Shown: one piece after another, positions 1 through 8,128 of the stretch
How positions within the stretch are numbered: the stretch's first letter is position 1
Layout: the number at the start of each line of letters is the position of its first letter
DNA from: an uncultured Collinsella sp.
GTDB taxonomy: Bacteria; Actinomycetota; Coriobacteriia; Coriobacteriales; Coriobacteriaceae
Reading direction: 5' to 3'
Assembly (NCBI GenBank): GCA_937950325.1
Contig: CALFDJ010000042.1
Location: 54,399-118,398, forward strand
Length of the DNA: 64,000 nucleotides
The notes under the pieces: generated by a model
What the model was told of the DNA's origin: nothing
The model's database searches: none
The model's input: the letters and a program-made list of their open reading frames with translations, nothing else
Translations under genes and position numbers: made by a program

Positions 1-42
1 ATTGGCAACTATATCGATAAGAAGGTGAGGATCCTCCGATGA
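1..42 (+). CDS. C-terminal end of an upstream CDS, probably an ABC permease (partial)
   Basis: An open frame entering from the left edge reads IGNYIDKKVRILR and stops with TGA at 40-42. That stop overlaps the ATG of the next gene (ATGA at 39-42), the usual translational coupling inside an ABC transporter operon. The short tail resembles the end of a paired polar amino-acid permease, but thirteen residues cannot prove it. It could also be the end of a substrate-binding protein. Confidence 0.5.
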   Translation: MGNYIDKKVRILR

Positions 43-872
43 GCAAGCATTCCTCCCCTGCGCTCACCATGCGCGATGCGCTCTACGAGGCTCCCGGCCC
101 CAAGATGCGCGCCAAGATTCGCATCGGCACCGCCATCTCGCTTGTTGCCGTCGCCGCGCTCGTCGTCCTGGTGCTGCAGCGCTTTTATGTGACTGGTCAG
201 CTTTCGGTCCACTATTGGTATTTCTTTACGCACCTCACCACCTGGAAGTTCTTGCTTGCCGGCTTTGAGGGCACCGTTAAAGTCGCACTCACCGCTGGCG
301 CCATCGCGCTGGTGCTGGGCTTAGCCCTTATGCTCGGCCGCACCAGCGACATTAAGCCGCTGCAGCTGGTCTGTCGCGTGCTCACCGATTTCTTCCGCGG
401 CGTACCGAGCCTTCTGTTCATCTACTTCTTCTTTTTGGTGCTGCCCCAGTACAAGATCGCGCTACCGTCGTTTTGGATGCTCACGCTTCCCGTCGCGCTC
501 GCCGCAGCCGGTGTACTTGCCGAGATCTTCCGTGCCGGCGTCAACGCCGTGCCGCGCGGTCAGGTCGAGGCCGCCCAGGCACTCGGTCTCTCCAGGGCCA
601 AAATCACCTTTAAAATCGTGTTGCCGCAGGCTATTCGGTTTATCATTCCGTCCTTGATTTCGCAGCTTGTGGTCGTGGTCAAGGACACCACCGTCGCCTA
701 CGTGGTGAGCTACCCCGACCTCATGCAAAACGCCCGCGTGCTCATTACCAACTACGACGCCCTCGTATCGGTCTACCTGGTGATCGCAGTCATCTACATC
801 CTCATCAACGTCGCGATCAACAAGGCCGCTGTCTATGTTTCGCACAAGACCGGCGCGACCATCATCCGCTAA
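39..872 (+). CDS. Polar amino-acid ABC transporter permease
   Basis: This 277-residue integral membrane protein is a permease subunit of the polar amino-acid uptake family (HisM/GlnP type). Hydrophobic segments lie near residues 32-48, 70-98, 118-136, 147-165 and 245-265. The conserved cytoplasmic loop that docks on the ATPase is visible around residue 177 (EAAQALGLSRAKITFK, then LPQA). It begins with an ATG that overlaps the previous stop and is followed 36 bp later by its ATP-binding partner, so the two form an operon. The substrate is probably glutamate, glutamine or a related amino acid, but the sequence alone does not settle it. The binding protein must lie upstream of the window. Confidence 0.93.
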   Translation: MSKHSSPALTMRDALYEAPGPKMRAKIRIGTAISLVAVAALVVLVLQRFYVTGQLSVHYWYFFTHLTTWKFLLAGFEGTVKVALTAGAIALVLGLALMLGRTSDIKPLQLVCRVLTDFFRGVPSLLFIYFFFLVLPQYKIALPSFWMLTLPVALAAAGVLAEIFRAGVNAVPRGQVEAAQALGLSRAKITFKIVLPQAIRFIIPSLISQLVVVVKDTTVAYVVSYPDLMQNARVLITNYDALVSVYLVIAVIYILINVAINKAAVYVSHKTGATIIR

Positions 873-908
873 CGCTTTACCATTTCAAGTCATAAGGAGC
901 CGAGCACC

Positions 909-1673
909 ATGGCACAGAGTACCTCTTCCACCGGCAATCAGCCGCTGATCGAGCTCAGACACGTCGATAAGCACTATGGCGACCTGCACGTTCTCAACGA
1001 CATCAATCTGTCGGTCGACCGCGGCGAGGTCGTCGTGGTGATTGGCCCCTCGGGCTCGGGCAAGTCGACCATGTGCCGCACCATCAACCGCCTGGAAACT
1101 ATCGACTCGGGCGAGATCCTCATCGAGGGCGAGCCCCTGCCGCAAGAAGGCAAGGATCTTGCCCGCATGCGCGCCGAACTGGGCATGGTGTTTCAGCAGT
1201 TCAACCTGTTTGCGCATATGAACGTACTGCAGAACGTCATGCTGGGGCCGGTCGACGTGCTGGGCGTGTCCAAGGAAGAGGCTCGTGAGCGCGCCATGGA
1301 CCTGCTGAGCCGCGTGGGCGTGGCCGAGCAGGCCGACAAGGTACCCGCACAGCTTTCGGGCGGCCAGCAGCAGCGCGTAGCCATCGCCCGTTCACTCGCC
1401 ATGCAGCCCAAGGCCATGCTTTTTGACGAGCCCACGAGCGCCCTTGACCCCGAGATGATCAACGAGGTGCTCGAGGCCATGGTCCGCCTGGCCCAGCAGG
1501 GCATGACGATGATCGTCGTCACGCACGAGATGAACTTCGCCCGCCGCGTGGCCGACCGCGTCGTGTTTATGGCCGACGGCCAGATCGTGGAAACCGGCAC
1601 GCCTGACGAGTTCTTCGACCGCCCCCAAACCAAGCGCGCCCAGGACTTCCTCAACTCCATCAAGGGTCACTAA
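909..1673 (+). CDS. Polar amino-acid ABC transporter ATP-binding protein (GlnQ-like)
   Basis: This 254-residue ATPase powers the transporter whose permease lies just upstream. It shows Walker A (GPSGSGKST, near residue 46), the ABC signature (LSGGQQQR, near 146), Walker B with catalytic glutamate (LFDEPTSALD) and the switch histidine (VVTHEM). Length and motifs match the GlnQ/HisP group closely. A good ribosome-binding site (AAGGAG) precedes the ATG. No terminator is evident before the next gene, so read-through into the amidotransferase-like gene at 1761 is possible. Confidence 0.95.
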   Translation: MAQSTSSTGNQPLIELRHVDKHYGDLHVLNDINLSVDRGEVVVVIGPSGSGKSTMCRTINRLETIDSGEILIEGEPLPQEGKDLARMRAELGMVFQQFNLFAHMNVLQNVMLGPVDVLGVSKEEARERAMDLLSRVGVAEQADKVPAQLSGGQQQRVAIARSLAMQPKAMLFDEPTSALDPEMINEVLEAMVRLAQQGMTMIVVTHEMNFARRVADRVVFMADGQIVETGTPDEFFDRPQTKRAQDFLNSIKGH

Positions 1674-1760
1674 CCCAATTGCCACGCGGGCAAATTCATC
1701 AGTAACGTTTGCCCCGCGTCACCCCTGTGCCATGTCCACCCGGATTCGAAAGCCGCAACC

Positions 1761-2570
1761 ATGATCGGAACCCGCACCTCATCGTCCTACACCCCGTATG
1801 TCGACGTCGACCCCGCCGACCGCCCACTCATCCTCGTCGCACCGCGTTGGGAAGAAGCAAAGCCGTTTTTGAGCGAGACGCTCTCCCCCAACGAGGAAAT
1901 CGCAAGTGTCTTTGTCGATGCCATTCTTGCCGCCGGCGGACTGCCGCTGCAGATGTCCATCACCGAGGACATTGAGGTTATCCGTCATTACGTCGATATC
2001 GCCGACGGCATCGCCATTCCCGGCGGCCCCGATGTCAATCCCAAACGTTGGGGCGATGATCGACCCTACGACCCCACCCTCTGCTGCGAGATCCGCGATA
2101 GCTTTGAGTTTAAGCTGGTCGGCGAGGTGCTCCGCGCCAAAAAGCCGCTCTTTACCACCTGCCGCGGCACGCAGCTGCTCAACGTCGCCACCGGCGGCAC
2201 CCTGTGCATGGACGTGCCGAGCCTGGGCGCGCGCGAGGGCCGCACGCAGTGGCGCCATACCCACGTGCTCAACGACCCCGTGCATCCCGTCGAAGTCGTG
2301 CCGGGCTCGCTGCTGGAGCGCGCGGTTGGCGGGCACAGGCTGATCCAGACCAACTCCGCGCACCACTGCTGCGTGGAGCGTCTGGGTAAAAGCACGCGCT
2401 TGGTCGCCAAGGCAACCGACGGCGTTCCTGAGTGCATCGAGGTCGAAGGCCAGCCATTCTGTCTAGGCGTGCAATGGCATCCCGAGTACACCTGGCAGAC
2501 GCTCGAAACCGACTTTAACCTCTGGAAGTCGTTTGTCGAGGCGGCAGCCAAGGTCAAGCAGGCCCGCTAG
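1761..2570 (+). CDS. Gamma-glutamyl-gamma-aminobutyrate hydrolase family protein (class I amidotransferase fold, peptidase C26)
   Basis: The 269-residue product has the class I glutamine-amidotransferase fold used by C26 peptidases such as PuuD. The nucleophile elbow is TTCRGTQLL (Cys134), the oxyanion region is PGGPDVNP near residue 87, and the His-Glu pair sits in GVQWHPEY near the C-terminus. Family members cleave gamma-glutamyl amides, for example gamma-glutamyl-GABA in putrescine breakdown. No clear Shine-Dalgarno sequence precedes the ATG at 1761, so the start is the least certain part. Its position behind an amino-acid importer suggests scavenging of gamma-glutamyl compounds, which is an inference. 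Confidence 0.88.
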   Translation: MIGTRTSSSYTPYVDVDPADRPLILVAPRWEEAKPFLSETLSPNEEIASVFVDAILAAGGLPLQMSITEDIEVIRHYVDIADGIAIPGGPDVNPKRWGDDRPYDPTLCCEIRDSFEFKLVGEVLRAKKPLFTTCRGTQLLNVATGGTLCMDVPSLGAREGRTQWRHTHVLNDPVHPVEVVPGSLLERAVGGHRLIQTNSAHHCCVERLGKSTRLVAKATDGVPECIEVEGQPFCLGVQWHPEYTWQTLETDFNLWKSFVEAAAKVKQAR

Positions 2571-2593
2571 CACGCGAACCACAAAACAGATAA

Positions 2594-2634
2594 GGGCGCC
2601 CCGCCGGCCACATGGTCCGGCGGGGCGCCCTTTC
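2594..2634 (+). terminator. Strong intrinsic terminator after the amidotransferase-like gene
   Basis: A 14-bp perfect GC-rich stem (GGGCGCCCCGCCGG at 2594-2607 pairing with 2617-2630) with a 9-nt loop is followed by TTT. It lies 24 bp after the stop at 2570 and faces a minus-strand gene ending at 2676, so it may stop transcription from both sides. Confidence 0.85.
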
Positions 2635-2675
2635 ACCTATATGTGGCCGGCAAGCAGCCCAAGGCTCGCAAGCTC

Positions 2676-3032
2676 TTATTCAGCCGCCTCGCGCAGAGCC
2701 GACATCGTTGCCGCATATTGCTGCTGCAGCGCATGCATCCCCTCGCGGGCGCCGTCAACGGTATCGGCGCCGCGCAGCGCCTCGGTCACCACGACCGCCG
2801 GCTCGTACAGATTATCGAATCCCAGGTTCTGGCTCACGCCCTTGAGCGTGTGCGCTGCCATAAACGCACCTTCGGCGTCTCCCGCCGCCATGGCGGCCTC
2901 CAGCTTGTCCATACTCTCGTCATCCAAAAACTTGAGGGCAAAGCGGGCAAGCATTTCCCCGCCCATCAGCCGAGCGCACGCGTCATCATAATTAGCGCCG
3001 ATCTTCTCATACGCCTCACGCATGGAAATCAT
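2676..3032 (-). CDS. HPt (histidine phosphotransfer) domain protein
   Basis: A 118-residue all-helical protein with the HPt signature AAHTLKG; His61 is the expected phosphoacceptor. It has no kinase or output domain, so its role is to shuttle phosphate between a hybrid kinase and a receiver domain. It starts 24 bp after the REC-containing regulator gene upstream on the same strand, behind a clear AAAGGAG site, which makes that regulator's REC domain its likely partner. No histidine kinase is present in the window. Confidence 0.88.
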   Translation of the reverse strand: MISMREAYEKIGANYDDACARLMGGEMLARFALKFLDDESMDKLEAAMAAGDAEGAFMAAHTLKGVSQNLGFDNLYEPAVVVTEALRGADTVDGAREGMHALQQQYAATMSALREAAE

Positions 3033-3055
3033 GGATTAAAACTCCTTTGGTCAAA

Positions 3056-4936
3056 CTAAATCGTGGGAAACGCAACGACGTCGGCGGGGCGTGCCAACGT
3101 CTCGGCAATACGGTCTTGCACCTCGAGCAGGCATTCGAGCAACAGCGGGTTAAAGGTGCCGCACTTACCGTCCAGGATCATCTGGATCGCCTCCTTGTGC
3201 GGGCTAGCGTCCTTGTACACGCGCACGCTCGTCAGCGCATCATACACGTCGGCCACCGAGACCACCTGCGCGGCAATGGGAATCTCGTCGCCCTTAAGGC
3301 CATCGGGATAACCCTTGCCGTCCCAGCGCTCGTGATGCCAACGCGCAATCTGGTACGCATATTCCATAAGCGCATTGCCGACGTGATGGCGGCCCAGCTC
3401 AAGCAACATGTCGGCGCCCATCGTGGTATGCGTCTTCATAATCTCGAACTCCTCGGGCGTAAGGCGCCCGGGTTTGTTGAGAATCGCATCGTCAATCGAC
3501 ATCTTGCCGATATCGTGCAGCGCCGAAGCCAGGGCAATCGTAGAGCGTTCCTCATTGTCGAGGGAGATGGTGTCGCTACGCTGGACCAGACAGCCAAGCA
3601 GCAGCTCGGTCAGCTTCTCGATGTTCGTAACGTGTCTGCCGCTCTCGCCGTTGCGAAGCTCCATGACGCCGGCCATGATGTCGATGAGCATGCGACTGTT
3701 CTTGACGCGCTCGTTGTACTGCTGGGACAGCAGGCTCGTCAGGCGGCGCTGTTTGGCGTATAGGCGGATGGTGTTGCTTACACGGCGGCGCACGACACGG
3801 GAGTCAAACGGGCGGTTGATATAGTCCGAGGCGCCCAGCTCGTACGCGCGCAGAACCATATCATCGGAATCTTCGCTCGAAATCATGATAAAAGGCAGAT
3901 TGTCGATACCCGATCGGCGCGACAGATCGGCCAGCACCTCAAAGCCGCTTATGCCCGGCATGACAATATCCAGCAGCACGAGCGACAACTCATCGCCATA
4001 GCGGTCGACCATGTCGAGCGCCGTACGACCGTTGTCGGCCTCCAGGATGCAATACTCGTCCTTGAGCATCTCGTTGAGAATGGCTCGGTTCATCTCGGAG
4101 CCATCAACAATAAGCACCAAAGGCTTTTCGCTTTGGAAGGCCTCGATGGAATCGGCATCGGTCACGACCGTACCGGCTTTTGCCTTAGCGCGGCTCAATA
4201 ACTGGACAGCGCGGCCAACGCCCTCATCGACCGTCTCGCCATGAATGCGAACGCCACCAACACATGCCGTCAAGCTCACGTACTCATGGCCCGGAACAAT
4301 CGTGGAACGAACGGCATCGGACACCTGATGCAGGCGACGGGTGAAGTCATCGGAGGGAATATTGGGCATGACGACCACAAACTTGTCGCAGCCATAGCGT
4401 ACGAGCTCGTCAGTCGAACGAATTCCGCTGCGTATGGCCGTCGCCACAGCACCGAGCGCAAGGTCGCCGGCATGACGGCCACACGTATCGTTGAAGACCC
4501 TAAAATCATCAAGGTCGATCACCGCAACGCCGGCATTCATGCGGGCGCTACGGAGCTTTTCCTCGTAATATCGGCGATTGCGCACGCTCGTCAGCACGTC
4601 GGTGTAGACAAGGTCCTCTTCTGCAGCCTCTTGCTCATCGATCGGACGCACCATCAGTAAGACATGAGGCTCGCCCTCGACCTTCAGAGGGCGCAGGCGG
4701 GCGCGGTACTCAACACCATCGTTGAGCAGTTGCTCCGACACTTCATCGGAATCTGCCAAGGCCTCAAGACTCGACTGACGCAGACAAGGGCACCGATTGC
4801 CGGCGAGCAGGCAGTTAGGCTCGCTCTTAATCTGATCGGCCGACAGCAAACGCACCACGGGGTAGGTCTTCGCGACGCGGGCGACCTCGGCGGCGGCCTC
4901 CTCGGCGGTTAGATTGACCTCGTGATTATTGAGCAT
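3056..4936 (-). CDS. Degenerate GGDEF / receiver / HD-GYP regulatory protein
   Basis: The 626-residue protein has four parts: an N-terminal region of about 110 residues with a cysteine cluster (CLLAGNRCPC), a GGDEF-like domain (about 120-270), a phosphoreceiver domain (about 285-400, with LVLIVDGSE and LLDIVMP) and an HD-GYP domain (about 425-600). The HD-GYP residues look complete: HDIGK, then HHERWDGKGYP, then VADVYDAL, so c-di-GMP hydrolysis is expected. The GGDEF loop reads RYGCDKF, encoded around 4379-4393, so cyclase activity is doubtful. The downstream HPt gene implies control by a phosphorelay. The output is unknown; a role in c-di-GMP turnover is inferred from the HD-GYP domain. Confidence 0.92.
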   Translation of the reverse strand: MLNNHEVNLTAEEAAAEVARVAKTYPVVRLLSADQIKSEPNCLLAGNRCPCLRQSSLEALADSDEVSEQLLNDGVEYRARLRPLKVEGEPHVLLMVRPIDEQEAAEEDLVYTDVLTSVRNRRYYEEKLRSARMNAGVAVIDLDDFRVFNDTCGRHAGDLALGAVATAIRSGIRSTDELVRYGCDKFVVVMPNIPSDDFTRRLHQVSDAVRSTIVPGHEYVSLTACVGGVRIHGETVDEGVGRAVQLLSRAKAKAGTVVTDADSIEAFQSEKPLVLIVDGSEMNRAILNEMLKDEYCILEADNGRTALDMVDRYGDELSLVLLDIVMPGISGFEVLADLSRRSGIDNLPFIMISSEDSDDMVLRAYELGASDYINRPFDSRVVRRRVSNTIRLYAKQRRLTSLLSQQYNERVKNSRMLIDIMAGVMELRNGESGRHVTNIEKLTELLLGCLVQRSDTISLDNEERSTIALASALHDIGKMSIDDAILNKPGRLTPEEFEIMKTHTTMGADMLLELGRHHVGNALMEYAYQIARWHHERWDGKGYPDGLKGDEIPIAAQVVSVADVYDALTSVRVYKDASPHKEAIQMILDGKCGTFNPLLLECLLEVQDRIAETLARPADVVAFPTI

Positions 4937-5147
4937 ATGGGGCCCTTTCGATAGTTTCGCATGGTAGCGGTGGGTTCCAAATGCTACAAGGGTAACACCT
5001 TGCCGATGCAGGTAAGCACGTGAATGCTGTTACATTTTTATGAGTTGGCAGACGGCGCGATTGAAGCCGCAGACGTGAGGTTTTGAACACATTTGTTAAC
5101 ACGGCCGAAACGTCTGCTGGTGAAGCCCGCTTTGGCTATTGCGGCTG

Positions 5148-5945
5148 CTAGAGCCCCAGGATGCCACGAACAGCCCGGGCAGCCGCTGCCGGGCGATCGC
5201 GCAGACCGTTATGCGCGCCCGGGATCGTCACAAGGGGGCAATCGAGATATTCGGCAGCCGCTCGCGTGCCAGCCTCGCGGGGTGTATCGACCGAAAGCTC
5301 GCCCAAAAACACGGCCGACACCGCCTTTGACGCGCGGACGCGCTCCCAGTCGGGAGCATATGTCATATTTGTTCCGTATTCATTAGCCATAAAGCAACGA
5401 CCATTGCGCAGGGCATGTTTGGCTTCCGCTTCGGTCGTCCCGGGAGCTTCGGGGTCCAAGTCGCCGAGGGCTCCCAAGAAAAGCCGGAGCGCCTTTGAAA
5501 CCTTTCCAGCCGCAATCATATCGAGCAAAACCGGAGCTGCGCCCATGCCGACGCCTTCGGCCGACACAGCCGGCTCATGCAGAATCGCACGGGCGACGAG
5601 ATGGGGTTCGGCGCGAAGAAGCTCCAGCGCCACCAACGTACCGGCGCTATGCGCAAGCACATTTGTCGGAGCGCCAACGTGTTCGATCACGGCTTGCAGG
5701 TCGGCGGCCTGAGCGGCAAGATCATAGCTGCCGTCTGCCGCATCGCTGCTGCCACCGCAGCCGCGGCGGTCGTAGGCAATTACGCGGTAGTTGCGGCTGA
5801 GCTCACAAGCGATACCGTCGAAAAATGTGCCGTCGACACAAGCGCCGTGCACGCACACCAAGGCAGGAGCATCAGGCGACACATCTGGGCCGGCATATTC
5901 GCGACAGGCAATCGTGGTACCCGCATTCTCGACCGTAAAATTCAT
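5148..5945 (-). CDS. Alpha/beta-fold hydrolase
   Basis: A 265-residue cytosolic alpha/beta hydrolase. The oxyanion motif is VCVHGACVDG (residues 30-39), the nucleophile elbow LAHSAG places Ser100, and the C-terminal GAHNGL supplies the histidine. It resembles small esterases or haloperoxidase-like enzymes; the substrate cannot be read from the sequence. It is transcribed divergently from the radical SAM gene, with about 219 bp between the starts. No terminator is obvious after its stop. Confidence 0.85.
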   Translation of the reverse strand: MNFTVENAGTTIACREYAGPDVSPDAPALVCVHGACVDGTFFDGIACELSRNYRVIAYDRRGCGGSSDAADGSYDLAAQAADLQAVIEHVGAPTNVLAHSAGTLVALELLRAEPHLVARAILHEPAVSAEGVGMGAAPVLLDMIAAGKVSKALRLFLGALGDLDPEAPGTTEAEAKHALRNGRCFMANEYGTNMTYAPDWERVRASKAVSAVFLGELSVDTPREAGTRAAAEYLDCPLVTIPGAHNGLRDRPAAAARAVRGILGL

Positions 5946-6164
5946 GTTGTGCCCCCATCATCAATGCTCATCCAGTTGCACGTCAGCGCGGTTGGATGGA
6001 CCCACATTGCCTTACACCTTGTTAACAGATTAACTTTACCCGACCCGAAGCTTTTCATGGCGCGGCATAATGGGCGACGTGAAAAAACGAAACTTGTAAA
6101 GCAAGAGCCCGCACCTGGCTTTGGAGCCGATGCTATGCTTAGGCACAATTGTCTTGAGGAGCAT

Positions 6165-6947
6165 ATGCCTATGTCTACGTTTTTGAATGCCAGCCCCATC
6201 TTTGGGCCCGTTCGCAGCCGTCGCCTTGGTCTCTCGCTCGGCGTCAACATGATGCCGGCCAGCGGCAAAATCTGCACGTTCGACTGCATTTACTGCGAAA
6301 ACGGCCTCAACGCCGAGCACCCCTGCCATGAGCCGTACAACACAGCTGCCGTGGTACTCGACGCGCTCGAGGCAAAGCTGCGCGAGATGGCAGCCGAGGG
6401 CGAGCTCCCCGATGTGATCACCTTCGCAGGCAACGGCGAGCCCACCGCCGCACCGGAGTTTCCGCAGGCCATCGCCGGCGCCGTCGCGCTGCGCGACGAG
6501 CTTGCCCCAAACTCCAAGATCGCCGTGCTCTCCAACGGCACGCGCGCCGACCGCCCCGAGGTGCACGACGCGCTCATGATGGTCGATGACAACATTCTTA
6601 AGCTCGATACCGTCGACCCGGCATTTATCCAGCTGCTCGACCAGCCCGTTGGCCCCTACGACGTCGAGCACCAGATCGAGACGTTCGCAAGCTTTGACGG
6701 TCACGTTATTATCCAGACGATCTTTTTGACCGGTGAGTATCAGGGCAAGCCCATCGACAACACCGGCGAGGAGTACGTCGCCCCCTGGCTCGCGGTGCTC
6801 GAGCGCATTCGTCCGCAGGAGGCGACCATCTACACGGTGGCGCGCGAGACACCGGTCGCAGGCCTTGCCAAAGCAGCACCCGAGGCCCTCGACGCCATTG
6901 CCGCGCGCGTGCGCGCCCTCGGCATTCCCTGCCAGGTGAGCTACTAG
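6165..6947 (+). CDS. Radical SAM protein (COG0731-like)
   Basis: A 260-residue radical SAM enzyme with the iron-sulfur motif CTFDCIYC (Cys37, Cys41, Cys44). The opening PIFGPVRSRRLGLSLGVN is typical of the COG0731 group related to wyosine-base proteins, whose bacterial members are mostly uncharacterised. GAGGA at 6156-6160 sits 4 bp ahead of the ATG at 6165, so I chose this start. The open frame extends much further upstream, but that part overlaps the divergent gene and has no protein-like composition. The reaction is unknown. Confidence 0.85.
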   Translation: MPMSTFLNASPIFGPVRSRRLGLSLGVNMMPASGKICTFDCIYCENGLNAEHPCHEPYNTAAVVLDALEAKLREMAAEGELPDVITFAGNGEPTAAPEFPQAIAGAVALRDELAPNSKIAVLSNGTRADRPEVHDALMMVDDNILKLDTVDPAFIQLLDQPVGPYDVEHQIETFASFDGHVIIQTIFLTGEYQGKPIDNTGEEYVAPWLAVLERIRPQEATIYTVARETPVAGLAKAAPEALDAIAARVRALGIPCQVSY

Positions 6948-6990
6948 CAAAACCACGCAGCAGCTAGTGCCTGCCATCCCGCTCCATCAG

Positions 6991-7057
6991 TTGCGGTGAT
7001 ATAGTTCCTATTTATGCTGTTAAACCGCTTAAATCGGAACTATATCACCGCAACTTT
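6991..7057. repeat. Perfect 18-bp inverted repeat, possible terminator or operator
   Basis: TTGCGGTGATATAGTTCC at 6991-7008 is matched exactly in reverse complement at 7036-7053, with a 27-nt spacer that holds a second small dyad (ATTTA/TAAAT). A short T run follows. It lies 44 bp after the radical SAM gene and 55 bp before the methionine aminopeptidase start. It could end transcription of the first gene or bind a regulator of the second. Confidence 0.6.
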
Positions 7058-7107
7058 TATGGACGCGTGGGTGGGCTATACTAGCTGCGAATGAAAGGAA
7101 GTTAGCC

Positions 7108-7995
7108 ATGTTTGACAATGGACCCGTGCCCGGCCGCAACGACGCCTGCTGGTGCGGCAGCGGCAAAAAATATAAGAAATGCCATAGCGCCTTTGATGAG
7201 CGCCTCGAGCGCTTGTGGGAAGAGGGCTGGGAGGTTCTGCCCCGCACGCTCTACAAGACGCCCGCCGATATCGAGGGCATCAAGCGCTCGGCCGCCATCA
7301 ACGTGGGCGTGCTCGATTACGTAGGCGAACACATCGCCGCGGGCATGACCACCAACCAGATCGACCAGATGATCTACGACTACACCGTCGAGCACGGTGG
7401 CACGCCGGCCGACCTCAACTATGAGGGCTACCCCAAGAGCGTTTGCACCTCGATCAACGACGTGGTCTGTCACGGTATCCCCTGCGATACGGACGTGCTG
7501 CATGAGGGCGATATTATCAACGTGGACTGCTCCACGATCCTAGACGGCTACTTTAGTGATTCGAGCCGCATGTTCTGCATCGGCGAGGTCTCTGCCGAGC
7601 GCCAGCGCCTGGTCGACGTCACCCGCGCCAGCGTGGAGGCGGGTCTGGCTGCCGTCAAGCCGTGGCTGCCGCTCTCCGTGATGGCTGAGGCCGTGCAAAA
7701 GACGGTCGAGGACGCCGGTTTTAGCGTAGTGCGCGAGTACGGCGGACACGGCATTGGCAAAGAGTTCCACGAGGACCCGTTTGTGGGCTTTACCACCGAG
7801 GCGCCCGATGTGGACACCATCATGGCCCCGGGCATGGTCTTTACCATTGAGCCCATGGTCAACGCCGGAGCGCCCGACATCAAGATCAGCAAGGGCGACG
7901 GTTGGTGCGTGCGCACCAAGGACGGCAGCGATTCGGCCCAGTGCGAGGTACAGCTCGTGGTGACCGAGGACGGCTACGAGCTGCTGAGCTGGTAG
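7108..7995 (+). CDS. map: Type I methionine aminopeptidase with N-terminal SEC-C motif
   Basis: This 295-residue enzyme removes the initiator methionine from new proteins. A SEC-C zinc motif occupies residues 10-26 (GRNDACWCGSG, then KKCH), with ligands Cys14, Cys16, Cys25 and His26. The catalytic domain shows the metal-binding residues NVDCSTILDGYFSD, GGHGIGKEFHEDP, FTIEPM and QCEVQLVV. SEC-C-bearing methionine aminopeptidases are a recognised bacterial variant; the motif may help docking at the ribosome. An AAAGGAAG site precedes the start, and a strong terminator follows. Confidence 0.95.
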   Translation: MFDNGPVPGRNDACWCGSGKKYKKCHSAFDERLERLWEEGWEVLPRTLYKTPADIEGIKRSAAINVGVLDYVGEHIAAGMTTNQIDQMIYDYTVEHGGTPADLNYEGYPKSVCTSINDVVCHGIPCDTDVLHEGDIINVDCSTILDGYFSDSSRMFCIGEVSAERQRLVDVTRASVEAGLAAVKPWLPLSVMAEAVQKTVEDAGFSVVREYGGHGIGKEFHEDPFVGFTTEAPDVDTIMAPGMVFTIEPMVNAGAPDIKISKGDGWCVRTKDGSDSAQCEVQLVVTEDGYELLSW

Positions 7996-8004
7996 CCGTG
8001 GATG

Positions 8005-8054
8005 CGCCGGGCTTCGCGATGGATATGTTAACCATCGCGAAGCCCGGCGTTTTT
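8005..8054 (+). terminator. Intrinsic terminator of map
   Basis: An 18-bp perfect stem (CGCCGGGCTTCGCGATGG at 8005-8022 against 8032-8049) with a 9-nt loop is followed by TTTTT (8050-8054). It begins 10 bp after the map stop. Confidence 0.92.
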
Positions 8055-8072
8055 ATAGCGTTTTGCCTGATA

Positions 8073-8110
8073 AAACCTGCCAAAATAAACCTGTCCCCTT
8101 TTGGCAGGTT
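8073..8110 (+). repeat. Interspersed hairpin repeat, copy A (AAACCTGCC type)
   Basis: AACCTGCCAAAA (8074-8085) pairs with TTTTGGCAGGTT (8099-8110) around AATAAACCTGTCC. The same sequence recurs at 9281-9317, 17240-17268 (partial, reversed) and 44766-44803. This copy ends a few bases before the ribosome-binding site of the following gene, so it would be in its 5' leader. Confidence 0.8.
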
Positions 8111-8128
8111 GGGCGGAGAGGACCGTTT

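Noticed and set aside
5577..6164. Upstream extension of the radical SAM frame
   Set aside because: It overlaps the divergent alpha/beta hydrolase gene, and a good ribosome-binding site sits just before ATG 6165.
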